DNA of 38,453 bases from SIG299 sp045531895 (GTDB lineage: Bacteria; Bacillota; Clostridia; Lachnospirales; Lachnospiraceae): the NCBI GenBank assembly GCA_045531895.1, contig JAZSEW010000046.1, forward strand, positions 1 to 38,453, given 5' to 3'. The notes under the pieces were generated by a model. It was given only the letters and a program-made list of their open reading frames with translations. It searched no databases and was not told the DNA's origin. Below, piece after piece: positions 7,200-15,509 of the stretch (positions are counted from its first letter, which is position 1; each line of letters starts with the position of its first letter). The translations under genes were made by a program, and so were the position numbers.

Positions 7200-9149
7200 T
7201 TAATCAGCTAATTCTTCCCACTGTTCCATAAGCGCCAGAAGTCGTTCTGCGGTTTCGTCCTTTTCCTTGGTTACTTCCAATAGCTTGGTGTGGTTGGTGT
7301 ATACCGCTTCATCGGCAAGGAGTACATCCAATTCTTCGGAACGGGCTTCCAGACGTTCGATTTCTGCTTCAATACGTTTTAACTCATTCTGACGTTTTCT
7401 TTGCTTTGCCTGTTCTTCCTTTTGTTGTTTCCAGTCCATCTTACCTGCAGAATCCGGCTCGGCAGCAGGAGTAACAGGAGCGTTCTTTGTGGTAGGTGTT
7501 TTTCCGACACCGTAACCAATACCTTGCAAATGAATGCGCTCCATATTTTCCTTGTGCTCCAGATAGTAATCGTAATTACCGTTGTAAGTAATTAGTTTGC
7601 CACTGGTTAAATCAAGGATTTTTGTGGCAGTTTTGTTGATAAAATATCGGTCATGGGAAACGTAAAGCACGGTTCCGGTATAGTTCTGGATGGCGTTCTC
7701 TAAAATTTCCTTTGACATAATATCTAAATGGTTGGTTGGCTCATCGAGAATCAGGAAATTGGATTCTGAGAGCATCAGCTTTGCCAGGGACACGCGGCCG
7801 CGTTCACCACCACTGATATCTTTAATCTGTTTAAATACATCATCTCCGGTGAAAAGAAAAGCGGCCAGTGTGTTTCGAATCTGGGTATTGTCCATAAACG
7901 GATAGGTGTCCTGCAGTTCGGAGAAAAGAGTCTTTTCCATATGCAGCACCTGATGCTCCTGGTCGTAGTAGGCAATGTGCACCTTGACACCTGGTCGGAT
8001 ATCACCGGCATCCGGGGTGACAATACCGTTAATCATCTTAAGAATAGTAGTTTTTCCTGTGCCATTGTTACCGATGATGGCAACCTTTTCACCACGCTTG
8101 ATTTCAAAGGATAAGTCTGTGAACAGGTTTTGTGCTCCGAAGGATTTGGCAAGACCTGTCACGGTAAGTACGTCATTTCCGCTGGTGATGGAAGGCTCTA
8201 AGCGGATATTCATACCGGAAGACTCTTCCGATGGCTTATCCAAACGTTCGATTTTGTCTAACATTTTTTCGCGGCTTTCCGCACGTTTAATGGATTTTTC
8301 GCGGTTAAAGGAGCGAAGCTTTGCAATAACCTCTTCCTGATGTTTGATTTCACGTTGCTGGTTTAAATAGGCCTTAATCTGGTCTTCCCGCTGCTTTGCT
8401 TTTTTCTCGGCATAGGTGGAGTAGTTACCCTCAAAGGTCTGGGCCTTGGTATGGTCTAACTCAATGACTTTGGTGACTACTTTATCCAAGAAGTAGCGGT
8501 CGTGGGCGATAACAACTACGGCACCCTTATAGGTTGCCAGGAAGGTTTCCAACCAGGCAATGGAGTTCATATCCAGATGGTTGGTAGGTTCATCAAGCAA
8601 GATTAAATCCGGCTTTCGAAGTAGAAGCTTACCTAAGGCAATGCGGGTTTTTTGACCGCCGGAAAGCGTGTTGACACACTTTTCAAACTCGGATTCCTCA
8701 AAGCCGAGACCTTTTAAAATTCCAACTACCTCGCTGCGGTAGGCATAACCATTCTGAATTTCAAATTCATGGTTCAGGCGGGAGTAGGAGGCAAGAGCCT
8801 GTTCCAATTCAGCCCCTTCCATGTGTTTCATTTCCTGCTCCAGAGAGCGGATGTTTTCCTCCAGACGCAGAATATCGGCCTTTGTAGAAAGCAGCTCTTC
8901 GTAAATGGTGTTCTCGGAGGTTAAATCCTGATGCTGGGAAAGGTAGCCATAGGTGGAACCCTTGGAAAAGGTAACTTCTCCGGTATCGGAAGAAAGTTCC
9001 CCTACAATAATCTTAAACAGCGTGGATTTTCCGGCACCATTGATGCCTACAATGGCAGCCTTTTCGGTGTCATTAATGTGAAAGGAAACCCCGTGCAGGA
9101 TTTCCTTTTCGCCAAAGCTTTTTGTAATGTTGTTACATGCAAGTATCAT
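7200..9149 (-). CDS. ABC-F family ATPase (YdiF-like)
   Basis: ABC-F proteins bind the ribosomal E site and act in translation or antibiotic protection; they have no membrane part. With the start at 9149 (GAGG six bases upstream) the protein has 649 aa; an ATG at 9161 would add MRKI and overlap the binding site. The first ABC domain has Walker A at 35-43, LSGGQ at 162-166 and Walker B at 182-187 with catalytic Glu187. The charged interdomain linker covers about 240-315. The second domain has Walker A at 360-368, ISGGE at 445-449 and Walker B at 465-470. A C-terminal coiled coil (about 570-649) resembles that of Bacillus YdiF and Uup. It follows the CorC-type gene closely and probably shares its promoter. 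A housekeeping role is more likely than resistance, but sequence alone does not settle this. Confidence 0.93.
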   Translation of the reverse strand: MILACNNITKSFGEKEILHGVSFHINDTEKAAIVGINGAGKSTLFKIIVGELSSDTGEVTFSKGSTYGYLSQHQDLTSENTIYEELLSTKADILRLEENIRSLEQEMKHMEGAELEQALASYSRLNHEFEIQNGYAYRSEVVGILKGLGFEESEFEKCVNTLSGGQKTRIALGKLLLRKPDLILLDEPTNHLDMNSIAWLETFLATYKGAVVVIAHDRYFLDKVVTKVIELDHTKAQTFEGNYSTYAEKKAKQREDQIKAYLNQQREIKHQEEVIAKLRSFNREKSIKRAESREKMLDKIERLDKPSEESSGMNIRLEPSITSGNDVLTVTGLAKSFGAQNLFTDLSFEIKRGEKVAIIGNNGTGKTTILKMINGIVTPDAGDIRPGVKVHIAYYDQEHQVLHMEKTLFSELQDTYPFMDNTQIRNTLAAFLFTGDDVFKQIKDISGGERGRVSLAKLMLSESNFLILDEPTNHLDIMSKEILENAIQNYTGTVLYVSHDRYFINKTATKILDLTSGKLITYNGNYDYYLEHKENMERIHLQGIGYGVGKTPTTKNAPVTPAAEPDSAGKMDWKQQKEEQAKQRKRQNELKRIEAEIERLEARSEELDVLLADEAVYTNHTKLLEVTKEKDETAERLLALMEQWEELAD

Positions 9150-9180
9150 AATTTTCCTCATTTAGCACGGAAGTGCTTTT

Positions 9181-10461
9181 TTATTCCTCGTCTTCCGGCT
9201 CGGTGTAGTCCGGGTCGATGGAAAGACGGATTTTGTCGATACGGTTTTTATCCATAGCAAGTACCCGGTAAGTGCAGGCACCATCGGTTACTGTTTCACC
9301 TTCCGTTGGGAGATGGTCTAACAGATGGATAACGTGACCAGCGATAGAATCATAATCTTCTGATTCTAAGCCAAGTTCCAGAATCTCGTTGATTTCATCC
9401 AGTTTGGTAGTGCCAAGAATGGTATATTCGTTTTCGGCAGTTTTCTGAATGGCATCTTCTTCGTCGGTGTCGTATTCATCACGAATTTCGCCGACGATTT
9501 CTTCAATCAGGTCTTCGATAGTTAAGAGACCGGCAGTAGCACCATACTCGTCCAGAACAATGGCAAGGGAGTTGGTAGCTTTTTTTAGCTCACGAAGAAG
9601 CTCCGATGTTTTTTTGTATTCGTAGGTAAAGTATGGGGTACGTAAAAAATCTTTTATATTGAAATCTTCTTTATTTCCACGGAAAAAGAAGACATCCTTC
9701 ATGTTAATAATACCGATGACATTGTCGCGGGTTTCACTGTAAACCGGAAGTCTGGTGTACATATCCTTTTCAAAGGCGGCAACTAACTCGTCGTAGGTCA
9801 TGCTTACATCGGCAAATGCCATGTCGATACGTGGAACCATAACGTCCTTTGCCAGAGAATCACCAAAATCCACTACGTTGGTTATCATCAGGCGTTCTTC
9901 ACTTTCAATGACACCGTCTTCATGGCTTACGTCCACAATGGTACGAAGTTCATTTTCTGTCATAGCATTGTTTTTGGCATTAGGGTCGACATGAAACATA
10001 AGCAGAAATACGCCGGACAATTTGTTGAGCAAAAAGATAACCGGTGTAAGCACTTTAGTTAACAGGCTGATGGCGGGAGCATAGAAAAATGCCATTTTTT
10101 CTGCGTGGACAGTAGCCAAAGTCTTAGGGGTAATCTCACCAAAAATCAGGACGAGTAAGGTTAAAATACCTGTAGCTAAGGCAGCATAGGCATTACCAAA
10201 GGCATCGAGAACCAGGGTTGTAGTGAGAGAGGACGCAGACAGGTTTACAATGTTGTTACCAATCAAAATTGCGCTAATCATTTTGGAAGGGTTTTCAATC
10301 AGGTTGCTAATCATTTTAGCACGCTTATTGCCTTCCTCCACAAGGCTTCGGATACGGAGCTTATTCACCGTAGTTAAAGAGGTTTCCGCAGACGAGAAGA
10401 ATGCGGATAATAAAAGTAATACAATGAGCACGATTATCTGTGCCGCGACACTGGGGTCCAT
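9181..10461 (-). CDS. CorC/HlyC (CNNM) family membrane protein with CBS pair
   Basis: Family members are membrane proteins linked to magnesium or cobalt homeostasis and historically called hemolysin-like. Residues 1-190 form the CNNM (DUF21) membrane domain with about four hydrophobic segments and the GEITPK motif. A cytoplasmic CBS pair follows (about 200-330, with VMVPRIDM, TRLPVY and VLDEYGATAGLLTIEDL), then a CorC-type C-terminal domain (about 340-420) and an acidic tail. The 426-aa length is normal. AAAGGAG lies before the ATG. A paralogue occurs at 36389-37738. It is first of a three-gene minus-strand group driven by the promoter at 10514-10542. Confidence 0.93.
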   Translation of the reverse strand: MDPSVAAQIIVLIVLLLLSAFFSSAETSLTTVNKLRIRSLVEEGNKRAKMISNLIENPSKMISAILIGNNIVNLSASSLTTTLVLDAFGNAYAALATGILTLLVLIFGEITPKTLATVHAEKMAFFYAPAISLLTKVLTPVIFLLNKLSGVFLLMFHVDPNAKNNAMTENELRTIVDVSHEDGVIESEERLMITNVVDFGDSLAKDVMVPRIDMAFADVSMTYDELVAAFEKDMYTRLPVYSETRDNVIGIINMKDVFFFRGNKEDFNIKDFLRTPYFTYEYKKTSELLRELKKATNSLAIVLDEYGATAGLLTIEDLIEEIVGEIRDEYDTDEEDAIQKTAENEYTILGTTKLDEINEILELGLESEDYDSIAGHVIHLLDHLPTEGETVTDGACTYRVLAMDKNRIDKIRLSIDPDYTEPEDEE

Positions 10462-10513
10462 TTTTTATTTTCACTCCTTTATACTTTATTGTGTATTGGA
10501 TATACACCGTCTA

Positions 10514-10542
10514 ATCATACAGGATTTTTGTCGGAATGTCAA
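10514..10542 (-). promoter_or_regulatory. Sigma-A promoter of the CorC/ABC-F group
   Basis: On the minus strand TTGACA (plus 10537-10542), a 17-base spacer and TATGAT (plus 10514-10519). This is close to consensus and places transcription start near 10507, about 45 bases before the coding start. Confidence 0.8.
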
Positions 10543-10639
10543 CTGTTCTAATGGGAAGAAACGGTAAAAGTGTATAAAATATCAATTATGTAAGGTAAAA
10601 AAACTATAAACGAGAATAGTTTTATTTTTATGAAAAATA

Positions 10640-10648
10640 TGGTATACT
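10640..10648 (+). promoter_or_regulatory. Extended -10 promoter of pepT
   Basis: TGGTATACT is an extended -10 with TATACT at 10643-10648; a weak -35 TTTTAT lies 17 bases upstream at 10620-10625. The coding start is 57 bases downstream. Confidence 0.6.
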
Positions 10649-10704
10649 ATCGCATGTGACAGAATTGATTATGACGTTGTGAATTCAGTGGAAGGAGAAA
10701 TTGT

Positions 10705-11928
10705 ATGAATTTGACTGACAGATTTTTAAAATATGTTGCGGTAGATACAGAATCCGTGGAGGATGCCGCCTGCTTTCCGAGTAGTGAAAAACAGAAAGAA
10801 TTAGCAAAAATGCTTGTGGAGGAATTAAAGGAAATTGGGGCAGAGAATGCAAGAATGGATGAGTTTGGCTATGTGTATGCCACGATTCCTGCTACTTCGG
10901 ATAAAAAGGTTCCGGTACTGGGCTTTTTATCCCACATGGATACGTCTCCAGCCATGAGTGGAGCAAACGTAACGCCTAGTATTATAAAGAATTATGATGG
11001 GGGAACCATTGTTTTAAATGAAAAGGAGCAGATATTCATGAATCCGGACATGTTTCCTTCTCTGGCGCATAACGTGGGCAAAGATTTAATTGTCACCGAT
11101 GGAACGACTCTGCTTGGTGCAGATGATAAGGCGGGTATTGCGGAAATTATGACCATGGCGGAGATTCTGCTAAAGGACAAGTCTATTCCGCACGGAACCA
11201 TTCAGATTGCCTTTACACCGGATGAAGAAGTGGGTGCCGGTGTAGACCACTTTGATGTAAAAGGCTTTGGTGCAGAGTTTGCTTATACTGTGGATGGCGG
11301 TGCTTTGGGTGAACTTGAGTATGAGAATTTTAATGCGGCTTCCGGTCGGTTAAAGATTCATGGACAGAGCATTCATCCGGGGTCTGCCAAGGGGAAGATG
11401 GTGAATGCCCTGCTTGTCGGCATGGAGTTTCAGCAGATGCTTCCGGTAGCCCAGAATCCGGCTTATACCGAAGGGTATGAAGGATTCTTTCACTTAGACC
11501 GTATGAGCGGCGGTGTGGAGGAAGCGGAACTGTTTTATATCATCCGTGACCACGACAGACAGAAGTTTGAGGAAAAGAAGGTACGTTTTGAAAAGACAGC
11601 AGCTTTCTTAAATGAGAAGTATGGTTCAGGTACCGTAGACTGTGTGGTGCAGGATTCTTATTACAACATGAAAGAAAAAGTGGAGCCATACATGTTCCTT
11701 ATTGATAATGCTACCAAGGCAATGGAGGATTTGGGAATAGCACCAATTATTACACCAATCCGCGGTGGTACGGATGGTGCCAGACTTTCCTTTATGGGAC
11801 TGCCTTGTCCGAATCTTTGTACCGGTGGTGAAAATTATCACGGCAAGTATGAGTACGTGCCGGTACAGGATATGGAGCGGATTGTAGAGCTTTTGTTACA
11901 GTTGATTAAGGTTTATCAGGAGGCGTAA
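10705..11928 (+). CDS. pepT: Peptidase T (tripeptide aminopeptidase)
   Basis: Cytoplasmic dinuclear zinc M20B peptidase that removes the N-terminal residue of tripeptides. The 407-aa length is standard. Metal and catalytic residues visible are His77 and Asp79 (HMDT), Asp140 in GADDKAG, the Glu174-Glu175 pair in TPDEEVG, and Asp197 in TVDGG; the final ligand His lies in GGENYHGKYEYVPV near the C-terminus. IRGGTDGARLS is another family signature. AAGGAGAAA precedes the ATG. Promoter at 10640-10648. The bioY gene begins 34 bases downstream, so the two are probably co-transcribed. Confidence 0.97.
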   Translation: MNLTDRFLKYVAVDTESVEDAACFPSSEKQKELAKMLVEELKEIGAENARMDEFGYVYATIPATSDKKVPVLGFLSHMDTSPAMSGANVTPSIIKNYDGGTIVLNEKEQIFMNPDMFPSLAHNVGKDLIVTDGTTLLGADDKAGIAEIMTMAEILLKDKSIPHGTIQIAFTPDEEVGAGVDHFDVKGFGAEFAYTVDGGALGELEYENFNAASGRLKIHGQSIHPGSAKGKMVNALLVGMEFQQMLPVAQNPAYTEGYEGFFHLDRMSGGVEEAELFYIIRDHDRQKFEEKKVRFEKTAAFLNEKYGSGTVDCVVQDSYYNMKEKVEPYMFLIDNATKAMEDLGIAPIITPIRGGTDGARLSFMGLPCPNLCTGGENYHGKYEYVPVQDMERIVELLLQLIKVYQEA

Positions 11929-11962
11929 TACGCCTTGTTGATGCGGTAATGGGGGAAAAAGA

Positions 11963-12568
11963 TTGAAGTCACAAAAGACAATACAACTGGTTCAGATAGC
12001 CATGATGAGTGCGGTGCTTTGCGTGGTTGCTCCATTTACCATACCGGTTCCGGTAAGCCCGGTACCACTTAGTCTTGCCACGGTTGCAGTGTATCTGGCA
12101 GGAGTGCTTCTTGGGGCAAAGAAGGGCACTGGCTGTGTGATAATATATCTGTTACTTGGTATGGTGGGACTTCCTGTGTTTTCCGGGTTTTCAGGGGGAG
12201 CGGGAGTGCTGCTTGGACCAACAGGAGGATATCTTATTGGATATATTTCTTGTGCCTTTGTAACAGGAAAAATGATAGAATGTGGCTTGTTGTCAAAGCG
12301 GAAGAAAAATCCTTCCGACAGGGAAAGAAAAACTGCGCCGGGCTGTCAGCAGGTTTTATGGAATGCTTTTGCTTTGGTGCTTGGCACGATGAGCTGTTAT
12401 GCACTTGGAACAGCATGGTTTCTGTGCATAATGGATGGAACTTATTCTTTGGTGCAGGCATTATTTGTTTGCGTGGCTCCGTATGTAGTGTTTGATATGA
12501 TAAAAATTCTGGCAGTGGCTGCGATTGCTGTGCCGATACGAAAGATATTACGGAGGATAGAACGATGA
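11963..12568 (+). CDS. bioY: BioY family biotin transporter (ECF S component)
   Basis: Membrane substrate-binding subunit for biotin, working with a shared ECF energy module (EcfT, EcfA) encoded elsewhere or alone. The 201-aa protein begins with TTG, preceded by GGGGGAAAAAGA. Six hydrophobic segments are visible, with the family motif region FTIPVPVSPVPLSL (about 25-38) and GGAGVLLGPTGGYLIGY (about 78-94). A basic cytoplasmic stretch (KRKKNPSDRERK) between segments is a little longer than usual. No BirA operator is visible upstream. It sits between pepT and a cellulase gene, and its stop overlaps the cellulase start by four bases (ATGA). Confidence 0.93.
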   Translation: MKSQKTIQLVQIAMMSAVLCVVAPFTIPVPVSPVPLSLATVAVYLAGVLLGAKKGTGCVIIYLLLGMVGLPVFSGFSGGAGVLLGPTGGYLIGYISCAFVTGKMIECGLLSKRKKNPSDRERKTAPGCQQVLWNAFALVLGTMSCYALGTAWFLCIMDGTYSLVQALFVCVAPYVVFDMIKILAVAAIAVPIRKILRRIER

Positions 12569-13707
12569 GAAAGAAATCAGCTTTGGTATTTGCAATGATA
12601 TTAGCTGTTGTAGCAGGTTGTGCCGGTGGAAAGACTGTAGCGCCAACTCTGGCACTAACAGAAGCACCGGCAACAGCAACTCCGGTACCTGATTCCTTTG
12701 ATGTGATAGCAGCTGCTACCACGCAGGAATATGTGAATTTGATGGGAGTGGGCTGGAATCTTGGAAATTCCCTGGATTCTGCCAATACAGGCAGGGAAGA
12801 CCATATGAAAGCGGAGGTTGCCTGGGGAAATCCCATTGTAGTACAGAATCTGATTAAAAACATTAAAGCACAGGGATTTAAAACCATACGTGTTCCGGTA
12901 TCTTATGTGGACCATATGGAAGAAGATGGTCTGACCATTAAAACAGAGTGGCTGGACCGTGTGCAAGAGGTGGTAGACTGGTGTGTGGAAGAGGATTTAT
13001 TTATTATTCTTAACATTCACCACGAGGATTCCTGGCTGACAAAGGCTTCTACGGATTATGACGGAGTGATGAAGCGTTATACTTCGATCTGGAACCAGAT
13101 TGCAGAACGCTTTGGTGATTATAATGAGAAGCTTATCTTTGAGTCTATGAACGAAATTGGTTTTGATGATTTGGGTACAGAAAAGGGCTGTGAACTTATC
13201 AGCAAAATCAATGCAGAGTTCGTGCAGTTGATTCGAAATTCCGGTAAGCGTAATGGTGAGCGGTATCTGCTCCTTGCAGGTTATTGGACGGACATTGACC
13301 GCACCTGTACGGCTGAGTATACGGTGCCGGAGGACGACAGAATCATGGTATCTGTACATTATTATTCTCCGTCCACTTTTGCGATTGCTGATATTACCTC
13401 TACCTGGGGGTATCAGAAAACCTGGGGTACCGAAGAAGACCTTGCTTATTTAAAGGGACAATTTGAAAAGCTGAAGACCAGCTTTGTGGATAAGGGTATT
13501 CCGGTAATTGTCGGTGAGTACGGTGTTATTGATAAGGACAAGGACGAAGAAGACCGGATATGCTGGTTTGAAAGTGTGACAAAGACAGCACTGAAATATG
13601 GCTGCTGCCCGATTGTGTGGGATAACGGGGAGCTGATTCACCGTTTTAAATATGAGTGGAAGGATAAGGAACTGGGCGAAGCTCTGAAAAAATATATGGT
13701 GGAATAA
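12565..13707 (+). CDS. Glycoside hydrolase family 5 endoglucanase, lipoprotein
   Basis: Predicted surface beta-glucanase or related hemicellulase. A signal peptide ends in AVVAG with lipobox Cys19, followed by a short Thr/Pro-rich linker (about 24-43). The catalytic barrel begins with GVGWNLGNSLD (61-71), a hallmark of GH5 endoglucanases. NIHHE is at 150-154, the acid/base is Glu197 (FESMNE) and the nucleophile Glu318 (VGEYG); VHYYSP and VWDNG are further conserved barrel segments. No carbohydrate-binding module is present. The motif after the acid/base is NEIG where many members have NEP. GGAGG lies inside bioY just upstream. GH5 covers several substrates, so cellulose, mixed-linked glucan, xyloglucan or mannan cannot be told apart here. 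Confidence 0.92.
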   Translation: MRKKSALVFAMILAVVAGCAGGKTVAPTLALTEAPATATPVPDSFDVIAAATTQEYVNLMGVGWNLGNSLDSANTGREDHMKAEVAWGNPIVVQNLIKNIKAQGFKTIRVPVSYVDHMEEDGLTIKTEWLDRVQEVVDWCVEEDLFIILNIHHEDSWLTKASTDYDGVMKRYTSIWNQIAERFGDYNEKLIFESMNEIGFDDLGTEKGCELISKINAEFVQLIRNSGKRNGERYLLLAGYWTDIDRTCTAEYTVPEDDRIMVSVHYYSPSTFAIADITSTWGYQKTWGTEEDLAYLKGQFEKLKTSFVDKGIPVIVGEYGVIDKDKDEEDRICWFESVTKTALKYGCCPIVWDNGELIHRFKYEWKDKELGEALKKYMVE

Positions 13708-13750
13708 GCCTTTGTTTTTGCGGGTTTGAGGCGACTCTACCAACGGTAGG

Positions 13751-13779
13751 TTGTGATTTTTGGCGGAATTTTTTATACT
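13751..13779 (+). promoter_or_regulatory. Promoter of the HTH membrane protein gene
   Basis: TTGTGA (13751-13756), 17-base spacer, TATACT (13774-13779). A small inverted repeat CTACC-AAC-GGTAG (13737-13749) touches the upstream side of the -35 and may be an operator. Transcription would start near 13786, which rules out a coding start at 13760. Confidence 0.6.
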
Positions 13780-13813
13780 GAATCCAACAAATGACATACA
13801 TGGAGGCAGAGAA

Positions 13814-14605
13814 ATGTTTGAAATTGACAAAAAAGAATTTGGAAGCTTCATATCGGAACTTCGAAAAGAGAAAGGTTTTACGCAGAAAGAACTGGCAGAG
13901 AAATTGTTTGTTTCTGACAAGGCAGTCAGCAAATGGGAAACCGGAGGCAGTATTCCGGATGTGGCACTCCTGATGCCACTGGCAAAGCTCCTTGACGTAA
14001 CAGTGCCGGAGCTACTGGAATGTCGTAAGTATCAGGTGGCAGAAACGATTGCACCGGAACGGGCAGATGCTTTGATGAGTACAGTGATTCAGATGACGGA
14101 CGAAGAGCGGGCAGATGCAGAAAAGGTAAGAAAACGAGTACAAGGTTGGTTTATTACAGCAGCTGTGATATGTCTGGTGGCATGTCTTGGAACATATCAG
14201 TATTTTACGCAAGGGAAGGATATGAATCCGATGTTGTATCCGATGCCGTTAATGTTTCCACTGTTTGGATTTATTTTTGGACTGTATGCCTGTTTTAGTG
14301 CTAAAGAAAAATTGCCGTCCTATTTTGATGAGAATCAGATTTCAGCGATGAGCGATGGCATGTTCCGTATGAATCTCCCGGGAGTACATTTAAATAACAG
14401 CAACTGGAAGCACATCCTTGGCTGGATGCGAATTTGGTCGGTTTTGATGCTGATTCTGGGACCGGTGGTATGGTTTATTACCTGTTTGTGTTCCGGTTTG
14501 TTTAGCTGGACGGAAGTGTATGTGGCTTCCAGTGTGTTCACCGGTGTGGTGCTGTTACTCGGTATTTTTGTTCCAATCTATGTTGTAGCAAAGAAATATG
14601 AGTAA
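13814..14605 (+). CDS. Xre-family HTH protein with C-terminal membrane segments
   Basis: The first 66 residues are a Cro/C1-type helix-turn-helix (ELRKEKGFTQKELAEKL, then VSDKAVSKWETGGSIPD). After a charged linker (about 70-110) four hydrophobic stretches follow (roughly 114-135, 145-165, 207-228 and 236-258), so this is a membrane-tethered DNA-binding protein of 263 aa. Such proteins are common in Firmicutes but their signals are mostly unknown. The start at ATG 13814 has GGAGG at 13802-13806. An in-frame extension to 13760 overlaps the promoter. It is followed by a terminator and so forms its own unit next to the sigma module. Confidence 0.85.
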   Translation: MFEIDKKEFGSFISELRKEKGFTQKELAEKLFVSDKAVSKWETGGSIPDVALLMPLAKLLDVTVPELLECRKYQVAETIAPERADALMSTVIQMTDEERADAEKVRKRVQGWFITAAVICLVACLGTYQYFTQGKDMNPMLYPMPLMFPLFGFIFGLYACFSAKEKLPSYFDENQISAMSDGMFRMNLPGVHLNNSNWKHILGWMRIWSVLMLILGPVVWFITCLCSGLFSWTEVYVASSVFTGVVLLLGIFVPIYVVAKKYE

Positions 14606-14614
14606 GGAATTTTT

Positions 14615-14653
14615 AGAGTTCGGGCAGTAATGTTGTCCGGACTCTAACTTTTT
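14615..14653 (+). terminator. Intrinsic terminator after the HTH membrane protein gene
   Basis: A 12-bp stem (14615-14626 with 14634-14645, two G-U pairs), loop GTAATGT, then AAC and five T (14649-14653). Confidence 0.75.
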
Positions 14654-14673
14654 GTTAGGTTTTCATTTTTTTG

Positions 14674-14701
14674 TTGTCTTTATAAGTGAAGATGTTAAAA
14701 T
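14674..14701 (+). promoter_or_regulatory. Promoter of the anti-sigma/sigma pair
   Basis: TTGTCT (14674-14679), 16-base spacer, TAAAAT (14696-14701), 25 bases before the coding start. It looks like a sigma-A promoter; an additional ECF-type promoter would be plausible but none is clear. Confidence 0.5.
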
Positions 14702-14725
14702 ACACTTAGGAAGGAGCAACAAAGC

Positions 14726-15499
14726 ATGAAGCAGGAAGATTTTTTTGAACTTTTGGCAGATTTGGATGAGCGGTATATTGTGGAGGCAGAGGCGCCTATA
14801 AAAAGCACCAGGAAACACCGAAAGAAGCTGTTGTTTGCTGTGGGCCTGGTGGCAGCAGCCTGTCTGTGCGTGCTTGTATTTCGTGGAAGAAGCATTGAGC
14901 TGTCGCATTCCAAAGGGGTGCGGGCATCCTATGCAACCTTCGTGCCAAGCATTGGCATGGATGCCTGTCTGGTTAACTTGACGGAGGAAGAAATATTCAA
15001 AGAAAACAGCGACGCTATTTTCAAAGGAACGGTAACAAAGATTGATAATATCCGATTGAGTTTTAACGGAAGTGCGATGTATCAGGCTCTTGCAGAAGTG
15101 CAGGTAGAAAAAGTATATCATGGTATTTGCACAGAAGGCAAAACGGTGCGGATGTTACTTCCGGGGGCAGTATCAGAAAACAGTCATAACAGTATTATGG
15201 ATACTCTGGGAGAACTGGAAGTTGGTATGACCGGTATATTTATGCCGATGCTATATGGCATTGACAGTGTTCACCAAAGCAATGGTGCAACACTTTATTT
15301 GGGAGAGCTGGCACCGTATGGGTTTGGAGACGGTATCCGGTTTGCTTTTCTGGAAACAGAAGACGGTCTGGTATTTGACCGCTCTGCCTATGTAGGAGCA
15401 AAGGATGCGGTGACGCTGGAGGATATTGAGGCGTATATTTACAAGATGCTGGAGCTTTACTTTGGCGAGGGCAGCAAAGAACAGACGGAAGAGAAGTAG
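14726..15499 (+). CDS. Single-pass membrane protein, putative anti-sigma factor
   Basis: The 257-aa protein has a short acidic cytoplasmic head with the pattern MKQEDFFELLADLDERYIVE (1-20), a basic stretch, one transmembrane segment at about 34-52 and an extracytoplasmic domain of about 200 residues of mixed alpha/beta character that I do not recognise. Short heads of this kind followed by a membrane segment are common in Clostridia proteins encoded next to ECF sigma factors. The stop is 10 bases before the sigma gene start and overlaps its ribosome binding site. The likely role is to hold the sigma factor at the membrane until a signal is sensed outside; this rests on topology and neighbourhood only. 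No zinc-binding His-Cys-Cys motif is present. GGAAGGAG precedes the ATG. Confidence 0.6.
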   Translation: MKQEDFFELLADLDERYIVEAEAPIKSTRKHRKKLLFAVGLVAAACLCVLVFRGRSIELSHSKGVRASYATFVPSIGMDACLVNLTEEEIFKENSDAIFKGTVTKIDNIRLSFNGSAMYQALAEVQVEKVYHGICTEGKTVRMLLPGAVSENSHNSIMDTLGELEVGMTGIFMPMLYGIDSVHQSNGATLYLGELAPYGFGDGIRFAFLETEDGLVFDRSAYVGAKDAVTLEDIEAYIYKMLELYFGEGSKEQTEEK

Positions 15500-15509
15500 G
15501 AGGTTTGCC

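Noticed and set aside
9162..9180. AGCAC-GGAA-GTGCT hairpin with T-run on plus between ABC-F and CorC genes
   Set aside because: No plus-strand gene precedes it and the stem is only five pairs; on minus it lacks a T-run.
11929..11962. BirA operator ahead of bioY
   Set aside because: The 34-base gap has no TTGTTAAC-type palindrome, and pepT appears to supply the transcript.
12234..12887. Minus-strand open frame of 217 codons over bioY and GH5
   Set aside because: It is antisense to two well-supported genes and has no recognisable domain.
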